Origin: Ophioderma brevispina
Taxonomy: Eukaryota > Echinodermata > Ophiuroidea > Amphilepidida > Ophiodermatidae
NCBI GenBank assembly: GCA_023653785.1
Contig: JAMKCH010072371.1
Span: 62,001-126,000, forward strand
Direction: 5' to 3'
Length of the DNA stretch: 64,000 nt
The notes beneath the pieces were generated by a model. It did no database searches, was not told the DNA's origin, and saw only the letters and a list, made by a program, of their open reading frames with translations. The position numbers and the translations under genes are program-made. Numbering within the stretch: position 1 is the stretch's first letter; each line of letters begins with the position of its first letter. Shown piece by piece: positions 24,548 through 34,459 of this stretch.

Positions 24548-24800
24548 TTTTGTGTCGTCTGCAAGAATTGCAGAAGGCACATAGGGATTCCTCTGGTCGT
24601 ATGTCTGTGTGTGTGTGTCTGTGGTCAAAATGTTAACTCTTAATATATTGCATGCTATATGAGTTCTGTAAGGGCTACAATGAGTAACTTGGTGGAAAAG
24701 GAGGGGTGCGTAGTGGGGCGACATGTTGGTGAACTCATGGACCTGTGGCCCCATTCACCAAACCGCGACGGCAGACAACACTCGTGGTCCGGGATCGTGA
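24548..24800 (-). mobile_element. Hairpin-ended repeat (CGACACAAAA terminus), copy 1
   Basis: On the minus strand it runs GGACCACGAGTGTTGTCTGC, GGTGAATG, CACCAACATGTCGCCCCA, CCTCCTTTTCCACCAAGTTA, GCATGCAATATATTAAGAGT, TAACATTTTGACCACA, an ACACAC tract, CCTATGTGCCTTCTGCAA, and then a small hairpin (CTGCAATTCTTGCAG) followed by ACGACACAAAA. A copy on the plus strand at 62930-63213 aligns over its whole length. It is nested in the hAT-like element and so is younger than it. Confidence 0.7.
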
Positions 24801-25279
24801 GTATTTGAGTTATATTCTGTCACTCACAGGTCTTGTCGGGACCCATAGTGAGAAATTTTTAAATCAGCTTAAACTTAATAAATGGTTTCAATGCTTCCTG
24901 TAACAGCATGAACAATTTTTGGTGGAAAATTCGCCATCCAGCCTAATTTTAAGATTTTTTGGAAATCCAGATGTCCACCCAAATTTTTTATTTGTAGCCC
25001 ATTGGGTTGAATTTTATGTACATATGATCAATCCAAATGCCCACTGAAGATGATATAAATATATCAATAATGGGGATTTCCCCAAAAAACAAAATCAGAC
25101 AATTGGCTGAAAATTGGCATGCATGTTGTATATTTTTTGGTGTACTAATTATACTTGAATTCTCATTTATTTGCAAATGGTTTGTAAAACAATCTTGTTC
25201 CAGAGTTACGGTATTGCTTGGCAAAAATATCAGATTAAGTAATGATTTATACTATCTATAATGCTATAAAACAATGACA

Positions 25280-26110
25280 TTAACGGCCAGATGCAACGAG
25301 AGCAAAGTTTGCGTTTCATTGCATCTCGGCCGTTTTTCCCCCGGCACAGGAATAAGTCGCGTAAAAGTCAATAACGGCCAGATGCAACGAAAAAATCGCG
25401 TATTTTCCGGAAGACGGGCCAATGGCAAGAAAAAACATCGCGTCATATTCCGGAAGACGGCCAGATGCAACGAAAAAACATCGCGCCATTTTCCGGAAAG
25501 AAGTCCAGATGCAACGAGAAAACAGCGCGTGCGAATGCAATAAAAACAGGGATAATAAATAAATAAAAGTAATGGATGAGTACTGCACACTGATCTGACA
25601 TGACATTTGTAGTTATAGTTCGCAGTCTGAGTTGGCGCTGTTACGTACATCATAGCGTGCGTGGCGCTATTTTGCTACGTCATGCTCCGGTTTACGTCAT
25701 GAATACGTTTTATGCATAATACAAAAAAATTTAGCTTACAAAATGGGCACCCTGTGCCTGATGAAAAGCATTGCGCCTTCTGCGGGCAACACGGCCCAAA
25801 AGCCAGTGAAAAAGCATCGCCTCATTTCCTGGGAATGGAGGCCCAAATGCAACGAGGAACCATCGCGTCATTTTCCGTAAAGACGGCCAAATGCAACGAG
25901 GAACATCGCGTTCATTTTCCGTAAAGACGGCCCAAATGCAACGAGGAACATCGGTCATTTACCGGTAAGAAGGCCCAGATGCAATGAGGGCCAATGAGAG
26001 TCATTTGCGAGACCAAAAATAGTTGTTGGACGGCCGAGATGCAAACGAGAACATTTTCCGAACCGGTACCATGTTTCGTGGCGTTCATTGCATCCCGGCC
26101 GCGTTAGGGT
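25280..26110. repeat. 41-46-bp tandem array (GGCC-AGATGCAACGA units) between inverted terminal hairpins
   Basis: Units carry GGCCAGATGCAACGAGAAAA, CATCGCGTCATTTTCCGGAA and AGAC. Starts fall near 25288, 25379, 25417, 25461 and 25506 in a first block, and from about 25740 to 25980 in a second, more diverged block. 25546-25740 between the blocks is non-repeat sequence. The left border starts TTAACGGCC-AGATGCAACGA and immediately meets the complement TTGCATCTCGGCC. The right border has GGCCGAGATGCAA and then TTGCATCCCGGCCGCGTTA. Hairpins at both outer borders suggest a mobile element built around the array rather than a passive satellite. Confidence 0.7.
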
Positions 26111-27895
26111 TAAACAGCCTTCCACCAGATCCAAAGAAAAAAGTGGCATTAATAGATTTACAAGCAGAATAATTAGACATCTTTACAATTTATAATAATT
26201 TTTGAATTTCCTTAGTATTTTAGAATGTATAATCTTGTTGATACTTACCGTATCATAAAATTGAAAATTAAGATTTACACTTGAAAAAATGACATTAAAT
26301 CTGTAAGACAAGTTTTTGTAATAAACTGGTCAAAACATCTTTGCCAGATTCAGAAACCACTACTATTCCAGTGGTTAAATTTTCCAGTTAGCGCTTACAT
26401 TGTGTACGTAAGGTACACTCTAGAATAAGTCTAATTGGCCTGTAGCAATATTCAATAGTCCAGCACCAAACAGTAAATACCTGAAAGAAAGGCCTAGCAA
26501 ACCTGGTTTTTTTTAAGTTTTCCTGGGGATGAAATAATTTAAATTGTTTAAAACTTAAAGATACCAAAATGAAATTCCCGAAAATTCCCATATTCCCGGG
26601 CCCTTCAAATTCCCTGGAAAGTTTTCCGGGAAAGTTTCCCAAATTCCCGGAAACTTTCCACCCCTTTGAAACCCTACTTATGGCCATGTAACATGTATTT
26701 GTTGTGCATTTCAATACATTTTCTTCCGTTCGTGACAGTTAGTACGTCATCACATAAGATTTTTTGGAGTAACTAATTCCAGGCATTCAAAGCCACAAAA
26801 TGTTATAATAATTATGCAAAAAAACCAATGGTTTGTCTCAAAGTTGACGCGCGCGTTTGTAATTTTCGCCAAAATTGAAAAAAGTTTATGCGGAAAAATC
26901 ATTAACTCAAATTTTTGTTGAAACACTGGAATTGTGAAAATGCCCAATTCACGCAATCTGCGACTGCTCGTCGGTGAACTGACTATTTTTACGTTGACGT
27001 GAGTGCATAGACGATCATACTGGGCACCACGTGCGAGTGAAAACTCCCACCCCCCAAATAAATGGCAAGATACTTCCTTACGTGTGCAGGCTCGTTACGG
27101 GTGGAAACTGGCACTAAAGTTGGCGGTTTAGCGTCTCATATCGCAAAACCAAATTGATGACGCCCCCTGCTAAATAACATATTAAAGTTTTATCGATTGC
27201 AAACCATTGAATATGAATTGCCGTGCAAAATCTTGCCGCCTCAGTTCAAAATCGCGCATTCAACACAGGTATATTTACGTTTATTTCAATGCGGCACTTT
27301 ATTTACTGGTGTCGGGTCCTAGGTCTATTGCAACGTCGCGTATATACATGTGCTTGAGTTTGGCGAGTCTGGGCCCTTCCCTCTTCTCCCGTTATTCTCA
27401 AAGTTAAATGTTTTAATCTGCAACTATAAACAATGGATCTTCCACAAAAATGATAAGAACAAACTCTTAAAGAGATTGAAATTGAAATCTTGTTTTGAAA
27501 ATCCATGGTGGATCTGAGGCAGGAAATAGCTGATGTTGATACTGTCCATACTGCAGAATCGATACCATGGTGATGTACAGCACGGGTGAAAAGTTGACGA
27601 TCAGGGGGTGATGCACATTGATATTTTATTGGCCGAGCTCAAAGAGTTGACAATTAAAAAAAAAAAATCCAGCATCCGCATTACTTTTCAAGCCACTCAT
27701 CAGCTTGATGACAAACTATTTTTTTTTTGGCCTTAGTTATTGTTAGGGCATGGTTTAATTGGGTCCTCTGCATATTTATCCGAAGTTCTGCTTTATCCGA
27801 AGGGTCGCTATTTCGAAGGTTTTTTTAGTTTACCAAACCATTTGTTTTTCCGAAATTTGTTTATTTGAACAGGTGACAACCTGACCTCTTTCAAT

Positions 27896-28075
27896 TAGGG
27901 TTCAAACCTGTTAAGAGGGGTTCATCATAAATCAACATGATTCATCCATGCGTCCGTGTATTTTTTATCCCGCTCGGGCGGCTTTGGCGCGCGAGCCGGA
28001 TAAAAGTATGCGGACGCATGGATGCAACGTTGTTGATTTGTGATGCACAACCTCTGTAACATGTGTGAATCCCGT
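27896..28075. repeat. 180-bp foldback (near-complete palindrome)
   Basis: The left half includes CATAAATCAACA, CATCCATGCGTCCG and TTATCCCGCTCG. The right half includes CGAGCCGGATAA, CGGACGCATGGATG, GTTGATTTGTGATG and AACCTC, in mirror order, with a GC-rich loop (GGCGGCTTTGGCGCG) near 27979-27993. The whole strand could fold on itself. There is no coding sequence or pol III box. Confidence 0.75.
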
Positions 28076-28354
28076 GTCAACACACAAATCCCCTAGCTCG
28101 TTCCGTAGCGTGCACGTCGTCCGTACCTACCTGGGCTATCGTAGCGAAAAAGCCAGAGCAACCACGGGCTACGCAAAAATCCTTATGAAACTTATAATAG
28201 GAGTGGGCTATAAATTGGCGGTGATTTTTGTTTTAATTTTTGGCAACAGTTTTTTTTGTATTCCCATTCGTGCTCATCTCAACTGAAGTACAAAATTTTT
28301 TCGCCGGGTTCTAGAAAAAAGTGCGCCGGGCCAAAATCCACAATGGCCACCGCC

Positions 28355-28401
28355 CGGGTGGGGGGGTGGTGGGTGGGGGGTGGTTGAGGGAGGGAGGTAG
28401 G
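28355..28401 (+). repeat. G-rich tract with G-quadruplex potential
   Basis: Runs of three or more G separated by one to four bases (GGGTGGGGGGGTGGTGGGTG continuing to GAGGGAGGGAGGTAGGG) meet the simple G3+N1-7 quadruplex rule many times over. It is part of the sequence present in the left foldback arm but absent from the right arm. Confidence 0.7.
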
Positions 28402-29765
28402 GAGCGTATAGGGTTTGTGGCGTTTGGAGGAGTGGATTCCACTCGTAGAGCTGTTCCCTTAGCAACCCCCTCCCATTTGCGGCCATAACTTTGTCATTTT
28501 GGGATCTCTTTGTGTGGTTTTGGTGTCCAACCCGATGTTTTGGGGGTCAAAGATTCCATTTATGCAGTTAAAATTACTGTAAATTATACAGTTATTGAAT
28601 TAAGGCACATTTGATAATTTTTGCCATATAATAGGGGTGAGCTGTATTCAACGATTACCTAGAGACGCAGTTAAATTCTCCCAAGAAAAAGGCATGCTTT
28701 AAAAAATTATCTTATTTCAAGGAATGTTAATGATGTGTGAAGAGATAATTAGAACCACATATGATTTTATAGAAATGCCTAATTTTGCATATTTTCACAT
28801 TTTCCAAGAATTGTAAACAGGCTGGCAACCAAAAAGACTGACCCACACTCACGTGCAACAACTACAACTAGAATAACCCTTTTTAATGAAAATGTAGGTA
28901 CTTCCTTGGGGTACTTATCTGGTACTGCATGAGATATCTATTGATTTTAACACCTTAGTAGTGGTCTATTTCTGTAATTAAATATAATGCAACTTTTGTT
29001 AAAAGTTGGGAGAAAAGTGATGGTAGAAACTATCATTTTCCCACTGTTACATAATGATAAATTTGATAAAACCTGGACACAGAGTGATTGATTGCTTAGG
29101 AAATGTTTGTTGGTCAAAATCCTGAGGATGAAGACACTCTTGAGGAAATTATAATTTGAAAAAATATGTATTTTTTCGGAAGCTTAAATTTTCTGCGGTG
29201 GTCAAAATTTTCGGGGACTGGTGGTCCCGCAGTCCCATGGATTTTGTAGGCCTGTACAGACCGATACACACACAATACCAAAGTAATCCATAATGACACA
29301 AAAAATTATACCGAACCTGTTCCATCGCTGCACTAAAAGGCTAGACAATATTTTAAGGTTTACAAGACAAGCACAGTAAATACTGGTCCCACATAACTGT
29401 GAAATGACCTTTGACCTTCACATCTGTACCACATAGGTTATAGACCACTAACCTGGCTGCCATAATGGAAGTGGCTAAGCTTAACACGTCATATTTTCAA
29501 GCAGTGACGATTTTTATGCTTTGTTTACTAATTAAAGTCGGGATCCGACTTTTTTTAGGCCTAGAAACGGTCATAAATGGCATCTTCAAGACCGATTTAA
29601 AATGCTTTGGTGTCTGTTTTTCACAAAGAACTGTAATCTAAGTTGTTGATAAGACCTAACACTAGTAAATTAGGGACAAAATGTACATTTTGAATTGGGG
29701 AAAAAATGACTGATAGTGGCTTTAATGCATGCCTTTTTCTTGGGAGAATTTAACTGCATCTCTAG

Positions 29766-30320
29766 GTAATCGTTGAATACAGCTCACCCAGGGCTATTAT
29801 CCAGAGAATCGCCCATCAATGTGATGCAGATGTCCGCAGGGACCTCTACAAGATCAACAATTTATCCGAAAAAGAGATGATTGAGAACTTTGTTGTGCTT
29901 GTTGGGAATGATTATCAAGCAGATGAAGCAGTGGTATTTCTATGTGAGGAGGAAATACTGGAAACATTGAAGGGTGCCCAAGAAGCAGAGACTGGAATGT
30001 CTCGCTCTCAAGAACCTATGTTCCAACCTAACCAACTACTTGCTGTTATTTGGGAAGAGTTAGGCACCAAAAGATGGTATATTGGGTTCTACTTGAATTG
30101 CAATGGGGATGCAACTTTCCGCGTGGACCACCTGATGCGTGCTGGTTCTTGAGATGGAATCTGGCAGCGACCACACGGGACTGATGACATTCAGGACACT
30201 ATAGAGCAACAGATTGTGCCAGTGGCCATGTCAGGAACCTGGAACTTCTCCAGTAGAAAGCCACATTTTGTCTTAAGCAATGCCAAAGAAATTGAGGACA
30301 TCTTTCCTGAAATTTGCTAA
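29766..30320 (+). pseudogene. Disrupted 3-prime exon, protein not recognised, inside the foldback element
   Basis: After an acceptor-like CTGCATCTCTAG a single frame runs GTAATCGTTGAATAC onward for about 184 codons to TAA at 30318-30320, broken once by TGA at 30150-30152. The first part is acidic and helical in look (RAIIQRIAHQCDADVRRDLY, then EEEILETLKGAQEAETG). The second holds LLAVIWEELGTKRWYIGFYL, then DDIQDTIEQQIVPVAMSGTW, RKPHFVLSN and a final EIEDIFPEIC. The W-Y-x-G-x-Y core followed by a W-x-x-P-like and an I-V-P segment resembles tail domains of uncharacterised invertebrate transposon-related proteins, but I cannot name the family. The TGA is one CpG transition from an arginine codon. 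Coding-like order persists on both sides of the stop, so this is a decayed gene part and not a random frame. Confidence 0.6.
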
Positions 30321-30680
30321 TTAAGGTAAAATGAGCACAAATTGCTGTCAAAACAGGTGCTCACTCTACACCTGATGGCTTTTAGCTATTTTTAGATGCA
30401 TTAACAGATTGCTTGACCCCCAAAACATGGGGTTAGACACCACAAACATGTAAAAACACCACAAAATGACAAAGTTATGGCTGAAAATGTGATTTTTTTG
30501 GAAAACGGCGGCCATTTTGGATTTTGGCCCGGCGCACTTTTTTCTTAGACCCCAGGCGAAAAATTTTGTCATTTCATGTTGAGATAGAGTAAATGGAATA
30601 CAAAAAAACTGTTGCAAAAATAAATGACAAAAAAATGATTTTTCACCCCTGTATAGCCCACTCCTACTTATAAAAAGGAA

Positions 30681-31219
30681 CATAATTATTCTCACTTATA
30701 ACACTAAAATGTTCCGTTGTTCCCCTAATGTTCCCAGTTCAATAGAAATCTTTCCTATTAATATTTTTGCAAAATCTAAAAACGATAGTTTTGGTTGGTT
30801 TGTTGCTTGCAGTTTGCACCAGGTGTCCTTGCGCGTACTCCGAGTTCTAAATGTGACGAACAGGGCGTCGTTAAGCGTACCACGTAAACGCACTTCTGTG
30901 AACACTGCGCCAGGCGTGACGCACTAATTTGCATATCAACTGTGGGTTGATAACGAATCAACAACGGTACGCTCCTGTACAAGGAGATACGGTGAGTTGT
31001 TGAATTTGAATTTCAAGTGCAATGAATGCACTCAATGAATAACAATGTCAAATCAGATTTTTTAGTTGTTCACTTTTGTGTCATCTCTTAGTTATAAACT
31101 GAGCCAAACTAACTGTCCAAGCTACAACAAAATCTTGTGGACAATTTGGTAACGCAATTAAAAGATAGTTACAATAGTGTGTAAGCTAATATAATCTGGC
31201 ATAATTTAAAATTGCCTAC
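30681..31219. other. Non-coding stretch with a CpG-rich patch at 30815-30995
   Basis: 30815-30995 has many CpG sites (GCGCGTACTCCGAG, GGGCGTCGTTAAGCGTACCA, GCGCCAGGCGTGACGC), an octamer ATTTGCAT at 30928, and ends at ACGGTGAGTTG, a good donor-like sequence on the plus strand. TTGCTTGCAG precedes it. It could be a non-coding first exon or a regulatory region, but no open frame links the two borders. It lies inside the presumed second intron of the minus-strand gene. Confidence 0.3.
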
Positions 31220-31342
31220 CTTGCTTTTGACCTCGGTGAGCCCGTTGAACATCACTCCTGATGTCATGGATGTACCATTGCCGTTGCTCATCTTAGCCTC
31301 GGTCTTAGCCCTCAACTCATGGCTAAGCTTCCCCAGAACTAC
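31220..31342 (-). CDS. Internal coding exon 2 of an unrecognised host gene
   Basis: On the minus strand a pyrimidine-rich acceptor (TTGCTTCCTTGTTGTCCACC-CCAG) precedes exactly 123 bases, open in one frame, that end at AGCAAG followed by the donor GTAGGCAAT. The exon is phase 0 at both ends and encodes 41 residues beginning VVLGKLSHELRAKTEAKMSN and ending MFNGLTEVKSK, with a Gly/Ser/Thr/Asn-rich middle (NGNGTSMTSG). The basic, alternating-charge start looks helical. No domain is recognised. Joining it to the upstream exon at 32687 preserves frame. Later exons are not found in the window; they may lie further left or beyond the repeats. An alternative start is the internal Met of KMSNGNG. Confidence 0.6.
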
Positions 31343-31996
31343 CTGGGGTGGACAACAAGGAAGCAATCGTTTGTGATCACCAAGGAATTACTTCCTGTAT
31401 TGCTTATTAAACTTCCCCAATTTCTCGATGACACTGTGCACTTCACACGGCCGATGATCACCCGGAATTTCGCTTAGAAGGCTTCGTGACAAAATTGATT
31501 GCAACGGCTGTCAGATGGGAACGGTCACATCGTGTAACTTCTTCAAATTATAGCTGCTTGAAAAGAATAATATCTCTCTCAAGAATCAAACAAAATAACT
31601 ATATTGCACACCGACAATTTGCATTGATGTTTAAAGTCGATAATTCCAAAATTAACCACCATAATACATTTAAATTCAGAAAAAAATCTAAATTACAAAA
31701 TACTTCTAAGATAAAGTGGCATACATAATCTGTTTGATAAAATTTTGTACAGTTGACAAGTTTATTTTATTGCCGTTTTCTTTTTTGTAAAAAGTGCACT
31801 GAGTTTCAGTTACAAAATCACTAAACATAAACACAGGCAGAAATGTAAGCTTTGACTCTAAAACTGAAGCATGGTGACGGAAGATATCACATCAGGATAT
31901 TGCAAGATAGTGACATTTTGGAGGATTTTCATTTTAAAAGTGAATTGTGGTTGTGATAGATTTCATTAAAAAAAATAATTTTTTTTAAATTTGAAC

Positions 31997-32022
31997 AAAA
32001 TATCCCAAATTTGGGATATTTT
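31997..32022. repeat. Perfect 26-bp palindrome
   Basis: AAAATATCCCAAA joined to its exact complement TTTGGGATATTTT, with no spacer. It lies in the presumed first intron of the minus-strand gene. It could be a dimeric protein-binding site or the remnant of a small inverted-repeat element. Confidence 0.85.
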
Positions 32023-32686
32023 AACCATATTAACGACAAATTATCCGGGCATATTATTATAACTTTATAAAAATGGTTGATTTTCCTCCAAAATAAGGCA
32101 TATCAGCATTTACACAAAACACAAATATTAACATTTTGTCATGAGTTTAAAGTTTTTTGGAGAGAGTTCTTCTTCTTCTTTGTTTTTGTTTTAGGGATTT
32201 TAAAAAGATGTTAACCTTCCCGTTTCTTTTTTTAAAAAAACTTGTATAAAATTGAATTAAAAAGCTATAGTCAATTTGAAATTAAATTTGATAAACAGAA
32301 TAATAAAGTGAAAGGGGGAACGGGAATTTTGGCGACAGCACAAACTTTAATAGATTATTTGTTTGTTTTGTTTATTTTAATAAACTACAGAAATTACAAC
32401 TATCATTATTCTGTTTTTATGGTTGGTGGTTAATATCTAATTTAATATTTTAAAGGGGTTTTGTAAACTTGCATAATTATTAAGTTATGAGTTCAACAAC
32501 CTCTGAACAGGTGCGCACTAAATTGGTTTTGACAAGAAATTTGGCAACAGGATAATTGATTGACGACTGCATCCCAATGCAACTACCAAATGCAAAAGTA
32601 CGTTATTTGTAATTATGAAATTACGTGGAAAGACAGAGGGCGTTATAAGAATTCTATTTATTGACACTGTTTAATGTTGAACTTAC

Positions 32687-32695
32687 CATTGCCAT
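32687..32695 (-). CDS. First coding exon (start codon) of the minus-strand host gene
   Basis: The minus strand reads GTCCGCCCCCATGGCAATG then GTAAGTTC. The ATG has a strong context (C-rich before, G at +4), the codons ATG GCA ATG encode Met-Ala-Met, and GTAAGT is a consensus 5-prime splice site. The frame joins without shift to exon 2 at 31342, giving a product starting MAMVVLGKLSHELRAK. The 5-prime untranslated sequence extends upstream at least through ACTCCAACTGGGATCCACCT. A TATATATG sequence lies at 32734-32741, rather close for a canonical TATA box if transcription starts at the nearby TCACTCC. The intron would be 1344 bp. Only nine coding bases are in this exon, so the call depends on the splice-site and Kozak match. 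Confidence 0.5.
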
Positions 32696-32741
32696 GGGGG
32701 CGGACAGGTGGATCCCAGTTGGAGTGACTCACTCATATATA

Positions 32742-33633
32742 CAATAGAATAAAATTAATGCTTTTACCTGGAATTCAGAATATCATTAATTACAACATTA
32801 ACATGTTAAGGTGTATCTTACAAACCGGAAACCAATTTATTGTTTTACTATTTTCATTCTATTTTGGATGGAATTTCATTGACTTTCATAATTTTTTTAA
32901 AAGTCAGTTTGTAGTTCTTCAAGCTTTGCTCAGTATATTTTGACTTTGGGCGTGGTCGTGTCTGCAGTTGAGAAAGGGTTCCAGAGGCGGGTGATGACTG
33001 GGTATTGGCATGCTATTTTAACAAAGAGCGCTTTGCATGAGGCAATGTGGACATTGTCATTACCTTATGACCCAAATGGACTGGGCGCATTGACCGTCAT
33101 TACAATAATTTTTAATTTTGTGTCATTGATTAACAATGGATTATTCAAAGGTGATTTAGTCCTTTTTGTTAACCATCTTGGGTCACGCCAATATCAATAA
33201 ATGTATCATGTTTTTTTAAGAAAAACTGTGTAAATGAGTTGTTAAGTTAAAGTGAAATGAAAGAACGCTTACAATGAAATAAAAGTATACTGTAAACGAA
33301 TTTAAATAAAACACTTGAAAATGTATGTATTTGGTGAGTTATTAAAGAGCTTAGCCTTGTGAATGTGTGGAGAATAACAAAAACACTGAGTAAACCTGTC
33401 CATCAATGTACTCTGTTTTTACATTGGGTGACTATTCACAGTTTATGTAAGAAATATACAGTCAAAACATGTAAAAGTTGTAATTTTAAGACATTTTTTT
33501 TTAAAATCCAGGATGGATGCCCGTATAATACTGTCAAATTTACAATAGACCTATTTTCTGCTGTACCTAATCGTATAATTGACCATTCATAATGTATTAA
33601 CGATGCATATACTAACTTTAAATAAGAGCCATA
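32742..33633. other. Non-coding stretch upstream of the minus-strand gene
   Basis: Only AT-rich sequence with short frames. It includes the presumed upstream region of the gene starting at 32695. I see no further exon or bordered element. Confidence 0.45.
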
Positions 33634-33760
33634 GCCGGGGGGTCTCACTTTTGGTTTGGGTAGGGATATGCGGCCGTTTAAACCACTACCCCGAAAATAG
33701 ACCAAAAATGACAGATTTGCTACCCATTTGGTGGGGGTTTTGGGGCGAAGCCCCGGAAGC
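33634..33760 (+). mobile_element. Fragment related to the CCCGGGGGG-ended MITE
   Basis: GCCGGGGGGTCTCACTTTTG then GTTTGGGTAGGGATATG resembles the left end of the 11.4-kb MITE (CCCGGGGGGGGTTCTCAACT then TTTTTGGGTAGGATTG). It ends with GGGGCGAAGCCCCGG, a short hairpin. No matching right end is found, so this is a truncated copy. Confidence 0.4.
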
Positions 33761-34409
33761 TGAGAGAAAACTAACTGTTAAAATGTATTTTGAGCCATTC
33801 TGGCAGCACTATTTTTCACATTTGTGGTTTGTAAGCATCTTCATATCTGGTTGACCACTGTAAAATATACTTACAACAGAAATGCAACCCTAAAGCGGCA
33901 CTGGCATATTTTTACAAAATATGAAATATTGTCTTTTTGGAACTTTTTTACCCTATTTTTTCTGTAAATTTCACTGTATTTTTTGTTCAGTGCAAACACT
34001 TGTTATGAGACCTGATGCAACAAGGGACGCTGATGCATGATTATGATAAGCTAGATTGCAACTCGTATCATCTACAGGCATAAGAAAAGAAATAGCAAGC
34101 AAACAAACAAGTGATTCTCTGTGTGTTTTTTTTCGCTTGAACCCTTCTTTTTCTTAAAACGCTATTTCCCAATAAATAAACATGTCAATTTGGGCAAAAA
34201 TATTCTCGCCAGAAATAGTTTACTGAAATCGCTGGTAAGTTTTTACCGCATGGTTAGAATATTATCAGAACATTTTTGCCAGCTGTTGAACGTATCATGT
34301 TGCACGATACATTTTCCCGATCACGAAATAATACAGTTTTTCTCTGTATTTTGCAGGATGTGCCAGAAGACACTGAGCATAATTTGACCTTTCTAGAAAA
34401 GCATCGCCC

Positions 34410-34459
34410 GTATTATCATCATTATCATCGTCCTCGTCGTCATCGTCGTCGTCGCCGTC
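34410..34459 (+). repeat. (TCATCG/TCGTCG)n microsatellite
   Basis: Imperfect TCATCATTATCATCGTCCTC and CGTCGTCATCGTCGTCGTCG units. The arginine/histidine-rich frame through it is caused by this repeat. Confidence 0.7.

Larger units (their letters stand above)
24270..26675. mobile_element. 2.4-kb hAT-like non-autonomous element with TTCCCGGGAA-rich ends
   Basis: The left end AGGGTTGCAAAATTCCCGGG is followed by repeated GGGAATTT and GGAAATTTT blocks. The right end is a mirror array (AAATTCCCGGAAACTTTCC) closing with CCCCTTTGAAACCCT. The octamer ACTTATGG flanks both sides (24260-24267 and 26676-26683), as expected for a hAT 8-bp target duplication, although two extra bases (GT) separate it from the left end. 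The interior holds another repeat (24548-24800) and a tandem array (25280-26110). No transposase frame is seen. Confidence 0.7.
28190..30680. mobile_element. 2.5-kb foldback element carrying a broken exon
   Basis: Outer arms 28190-28576 and 30385-30680 are inverted copies: both contain AGGAGTGGGCTATA, GCAACAGTTTTTTT-GTATTCC, AAAGTGCGCCGGGCCAAAAT, CCATAACTTTGTCATTTT, and CCATGTTTTGGGGGTCAA (right arm) / CCGATGTTTTGGGGGTCAA (left arm). Inner arms 28634-28701 and 29727-29795 are also inverted copies, nearly identical over about 65 bp (GGTGAGCTGTATTCAACGAT, TACCTAGAGA, GCAGTTAAATTCTCCCAAGA). Right-side DNA between the arms (29796-30384) holds an exon; the corresponding left DNA is missing. The left outer arm also has a G-rich insertion of about 100 bp. 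Most simply, one repeat unit was duplicated in inverted orientation and the left copy later lost its coding part. Confidence 0.75.

Noticed and set aside
25264..25653. 129-codon minus-strand frame with repeated peptide phrases
   Set aside because: The repetition comes from the 41-46-bp DNA array, not from a repeat protein.
29532..29725. Possible 195-bp TTAA element (TTAAAGTCGGGATCCGAC ... CTGATAGTGGCTTTAA)
   Set aside because: Right end resembles the 3.3-kb family, but the left end matches only weakly; kept as a note rather than a feature.
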